From Mycolicibacterium lutetiense (GTDB taxonomy: Bacteria > Actinomycetota > Actinomycetes > Mycobacteriales > Mycobacteriaceae): DNA of 64,000 bases. The translations under genes and the position numbers were made by a program. Position 1 is the stretch's first letter. The number at the start of each line of letters is the position of its first letter. The stretch spans positions 4,154,001 to 4,218,000 of the forward strand of contig NZ_JAGIOP010000002.1 of assembly GCF_017876775.1 (NCBI RefSeq), written 5' to 3'. Below the pieces are notes generated by a model, which had not been told where the DNA came from, searched no databases, and saw nothing but the letters and a program-made list of their open reading frames with translations. Positions 62,291-64,000 of the stretch are shown here, one piece after another.

Positions 62291-63678
62291 ATGGAGAAAT
62301 CGCATGCCACACCGCGGGTCAAAGGCCTACCGGTGTTGGGAAACACCGTGCCGATGTACTACCAGCTACCCGAGTTCCTGACCCGCTGTTTTACCGAGTA
62401 CGGCCCGGTGTTCCGGGTCCGCGCGCTCAACAACCGCTACGTGGTGCTGGCCGGCCCGGATGGGCGCTGTTCGTCGGCTCAGCCGAGGGCCGCGAGTGCC
62501 TGGAGTCCAAACCGTCCTGGTCGAAGATGATCGCCGAGTACGGCGCCGACAAGTCCGTGGTGAGCGACGACGGCGACCTCCACACCTGGTTTCGCGACAC
62601 CATGCGGCACGGCTACTCGCGCCACGCGCTCGACGGTCGTTACGACCGATTGGTCGAGATCATCGACGATTGGCTGGCCGATGGCTGGCAGCCAGGCAGC
62701 GTCGTGCCCGCCGTGAAGTCGTTGCAGCGGATCGTCATCAGGCAGATCAGCATCGCGGTGGCCGGCCGGGTGTTCTTCGACGACGTGGACCAGTTACGCA
62801 CGCTGGTGCACTGGTCGACCAATGTCTGCCTGCTCGGGCGGTGGCCCAACTTCATGCTCAAGCTTCCGCAGTACCGCTCGGCGAAGGCGCGGATGCATGC
62901 CGTCGCCCACGAACTGCTCACGGTGTTCCGGGCCCGCTCCGATGACGGCCAGATCGATGACTTCGGCCGCCGGCTGCTCGATGACCTTGTCGAGGCCAAC
63001 CGAACCCATCCGGACAAGATGACCGATTACGAACTGCCGCTGAACCTTTTCGTTCCGTTCATGGCCGGGTTGGACACCGCGTCGAACACCATCTCGACGA
63101 TCCTGTATCTCCTCACGCAACGGCCCGACCTCCACGCAGCGGTGACGGCAGAGGCTGACCACCTTTTCGGACTCCCCGAACTCAACGAAGAAGTGCTGTT
63201 CGAGGCCACCCCGGTCCTCAACGCAGTGATCAAGGAAACCATGCGGATGTATCCGTCGGTTCCCGTTCTGATGCGCCATGCCCGAACCGATTTCGTCTAC
63301 CAGGGCCACCGGATCCGGGCCGGCGAACGTGTCATGATCGCAACCAGCGTGCCGCACTTCATGCCGTCGTTCTTTCCGGAACCTCACACCTTCGATCCGG
63401 GCCGCTACCTGGATGGCCGCAAGGAACACCTGCAGCCCGGCGCGTACTCGCCCTTCGGCCGTGGGCATCACCTGTGCATGGGAAAACGGATCGCCGAGGT
63501 GATCATCCCGCTGACTGTTGCCCGGATCGTCAATCAGCGGCAGTTCGCCGTGGCCGGCGACGGTTTCTCGCTCACCGACAACTTCGCGTACGGCGTGGAC
63601 CTGGCCTTGAACCTCAACCTGGGGGTCGACGGCGTGCGCTGCGACGACCTGGTGAGTTCCGGCCGATCCAACCAATGA
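62291..63678 (+). pseudogene. Cytochrome P450, reading frame broken by a 1-base deletion
   Basis: The N-terminus from ATG 62291 (VKGLPVLGNTVPMYYQLPEFL, then FRVRALNNRYVVLAGPDG) runs only to about 62464. The rest of the P450 (ALFVGSAEGRECL onward) continues in the -1 frame from 62464. Restoring one G in GATGGGCGCTG (62459-62469) would give a normal protein of about 463 residues. Downstream motifs are intact: I-helix FMAGLDTASNTIS, ExxR KETMRMYP, heme loop FGRGHHLCMG with its cysteine at 63475-63477. It is either a recent mutation or a sequencing error in a G run. The substrate is unknown. Confidence 0.8.
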
Positions 63679-63697
63679 CAACTGAGGAGTCAAAGTA

Positions 63698-64000
63698 GTG
63701 GACTACCAGCGCTATACAGCGGCCGGCGAAGCCACGATCGCCACGATTCGCGATCTGAACCGGCGCAAACGACCCAACATCCTGTTCGCCGGGTTGGCGA
63801 TCACCATCGAGTGCGCGCAGGTCGGCTACCTGCTCGACGCACTGCACGGACCGCAGGCCGACCGCGTCACGTACTTCGGGAACTCGCTCGAAGAGGCAGT
63901 GTCGGGGGCGATCCGCCTGGTGCGCCAGTCCAGCAAAGTCGATGACTTCCGCTCGCCGGACAGCTGGATCCTGGTGGTGGACCACGACGGACGTCTGCGC
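63698..64000 (+). CDS. Unrecognised protein, N-terminus only (runs off right edge)
   Basis: The first 101 residues of a protein starting at GTG 63698, with GAGGAG nine bases upstream and 19 bases after the P450 stop, so probably in the same operon. It begins MDYQRYTAAGEATIATIRD, then KRPNILFAGLAITIECAQVGYLLDALHGP, and ends in WILVVDHDGRL. Codon use is normal. I do not recognise the family from this part. Confidence 0.7.
   Translation, partial: MDYQRYTAAGEATIATIRDLNRRKRPNILFAGLAITIECAQVGYLLDALHGPQADRVTYFGNSLEEAVSGAIRLVRQSSKVDDFRSPDSWILVVDHDGRLR

Noticed and set aside
1..64000. CRISPR arrays, tRNA/rRNA genes, prophage genes
   Set aside because: No regularly spaced repeats, cloverleaf-like intergenic sequences or phage structural genes were seen.

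Overview
The window is high-GC actinobacterial DNA. It carries a complete mce4 sterol-import operon, kshA, cyp142, the fadD19/echA19/ltp3/ltp4 set, MmpS/MmpL transporters, and several TnnAACnnGTTnnA (KstR-type) operators. This points to a Mycobacterium/Mycolicibacterium, probably a rapid grower. Names such as fadD19 or Rv3520c rest on recalled family similarity and synteny with the M. tuberculosis Rv3490s-3530s region. No database search was run.

Region 1 (1-12161) is a lipid locus. A Mas/Pks2-type polyketide synthase runs off the left edge on the minus strand. Divergent from it are a fatty acyl-AMP ligase, an alpha/beta hydrolase, one MmpS and two tandem MmpL proteins of the MmpL4/5 type, then a TB8.4-like secreted hemophore-related protein. 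The parts look like synthesis plus export of one methyl-branched or acylated envelope lipid that I cannot name.

Region 2 (12168-34985) is the distal part of the sterol-catabolism locus. It holds an IclR regulator, a three-gene operon (Rv3531c/3530c/3529c-like), an F420-type oxidoreductase, an F420-reductase-like protein with a divergent HxlR regulator, kshA with its partner, a gamma-carbonic anhydrase, a five-gene minus-strand run ending in ltp4/ltp3, the Rv3520c-like gene, a methyltransferase, an ADC-family protein plus cyp142, an orphan histidine kinase, echA19, fadD19 and a nitronate-monooxygenase-like gene. Perfect KstR-type sites lie upstream of kshA, between Rv3521/Rv3520c, and between echA19/fadD19. 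A one-mismatch site lies before the Rv3531c-like operon.

Region 3 (35002-46050) is accessory. An IS30-family element sits between the two arms of a terminator-like hairpin. It is followed by a methyltransferase, a GabD2-like aldehyde dehydrogenase and a module of IclR + SnoaL-fold protein resembling the bile-acid 7alpha-dehydratase BaiE + SDR + old-yellow-enzyme + SDR. VOC, AraC, TetR and epimerase genes follow. The BaiE-like module inside a sterol-degradation locus is the most interesting candidate system here. A truncated SDR N-terminus lies in its divergent promoter region.

Region 4 (46067-61811) is the conserved core: fadD17-fadE27-fadE26 on the minus strand, then fdxD-hsd4A and the ten-gene mce4 operon (yrbE4A, yrbE4B, mce4A-F, mam4A, mam4B) on the plus strand. 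KstR-type sites flank these units, and one sits inside a near-consensus promoter for yrbE4A. Together the genes import sterol, activate and shorten its side chain, and start ring opening.

Region 5 (61812-64000) leaves the familiar synteny: a 480-bp non-coding leader with a strong hairpin, a cytochrome P450 whose reading frame is broken by one missing G, and the start of an unrecognised gene. No tRNA, rRNA, CRISPR or phage genes were seen.
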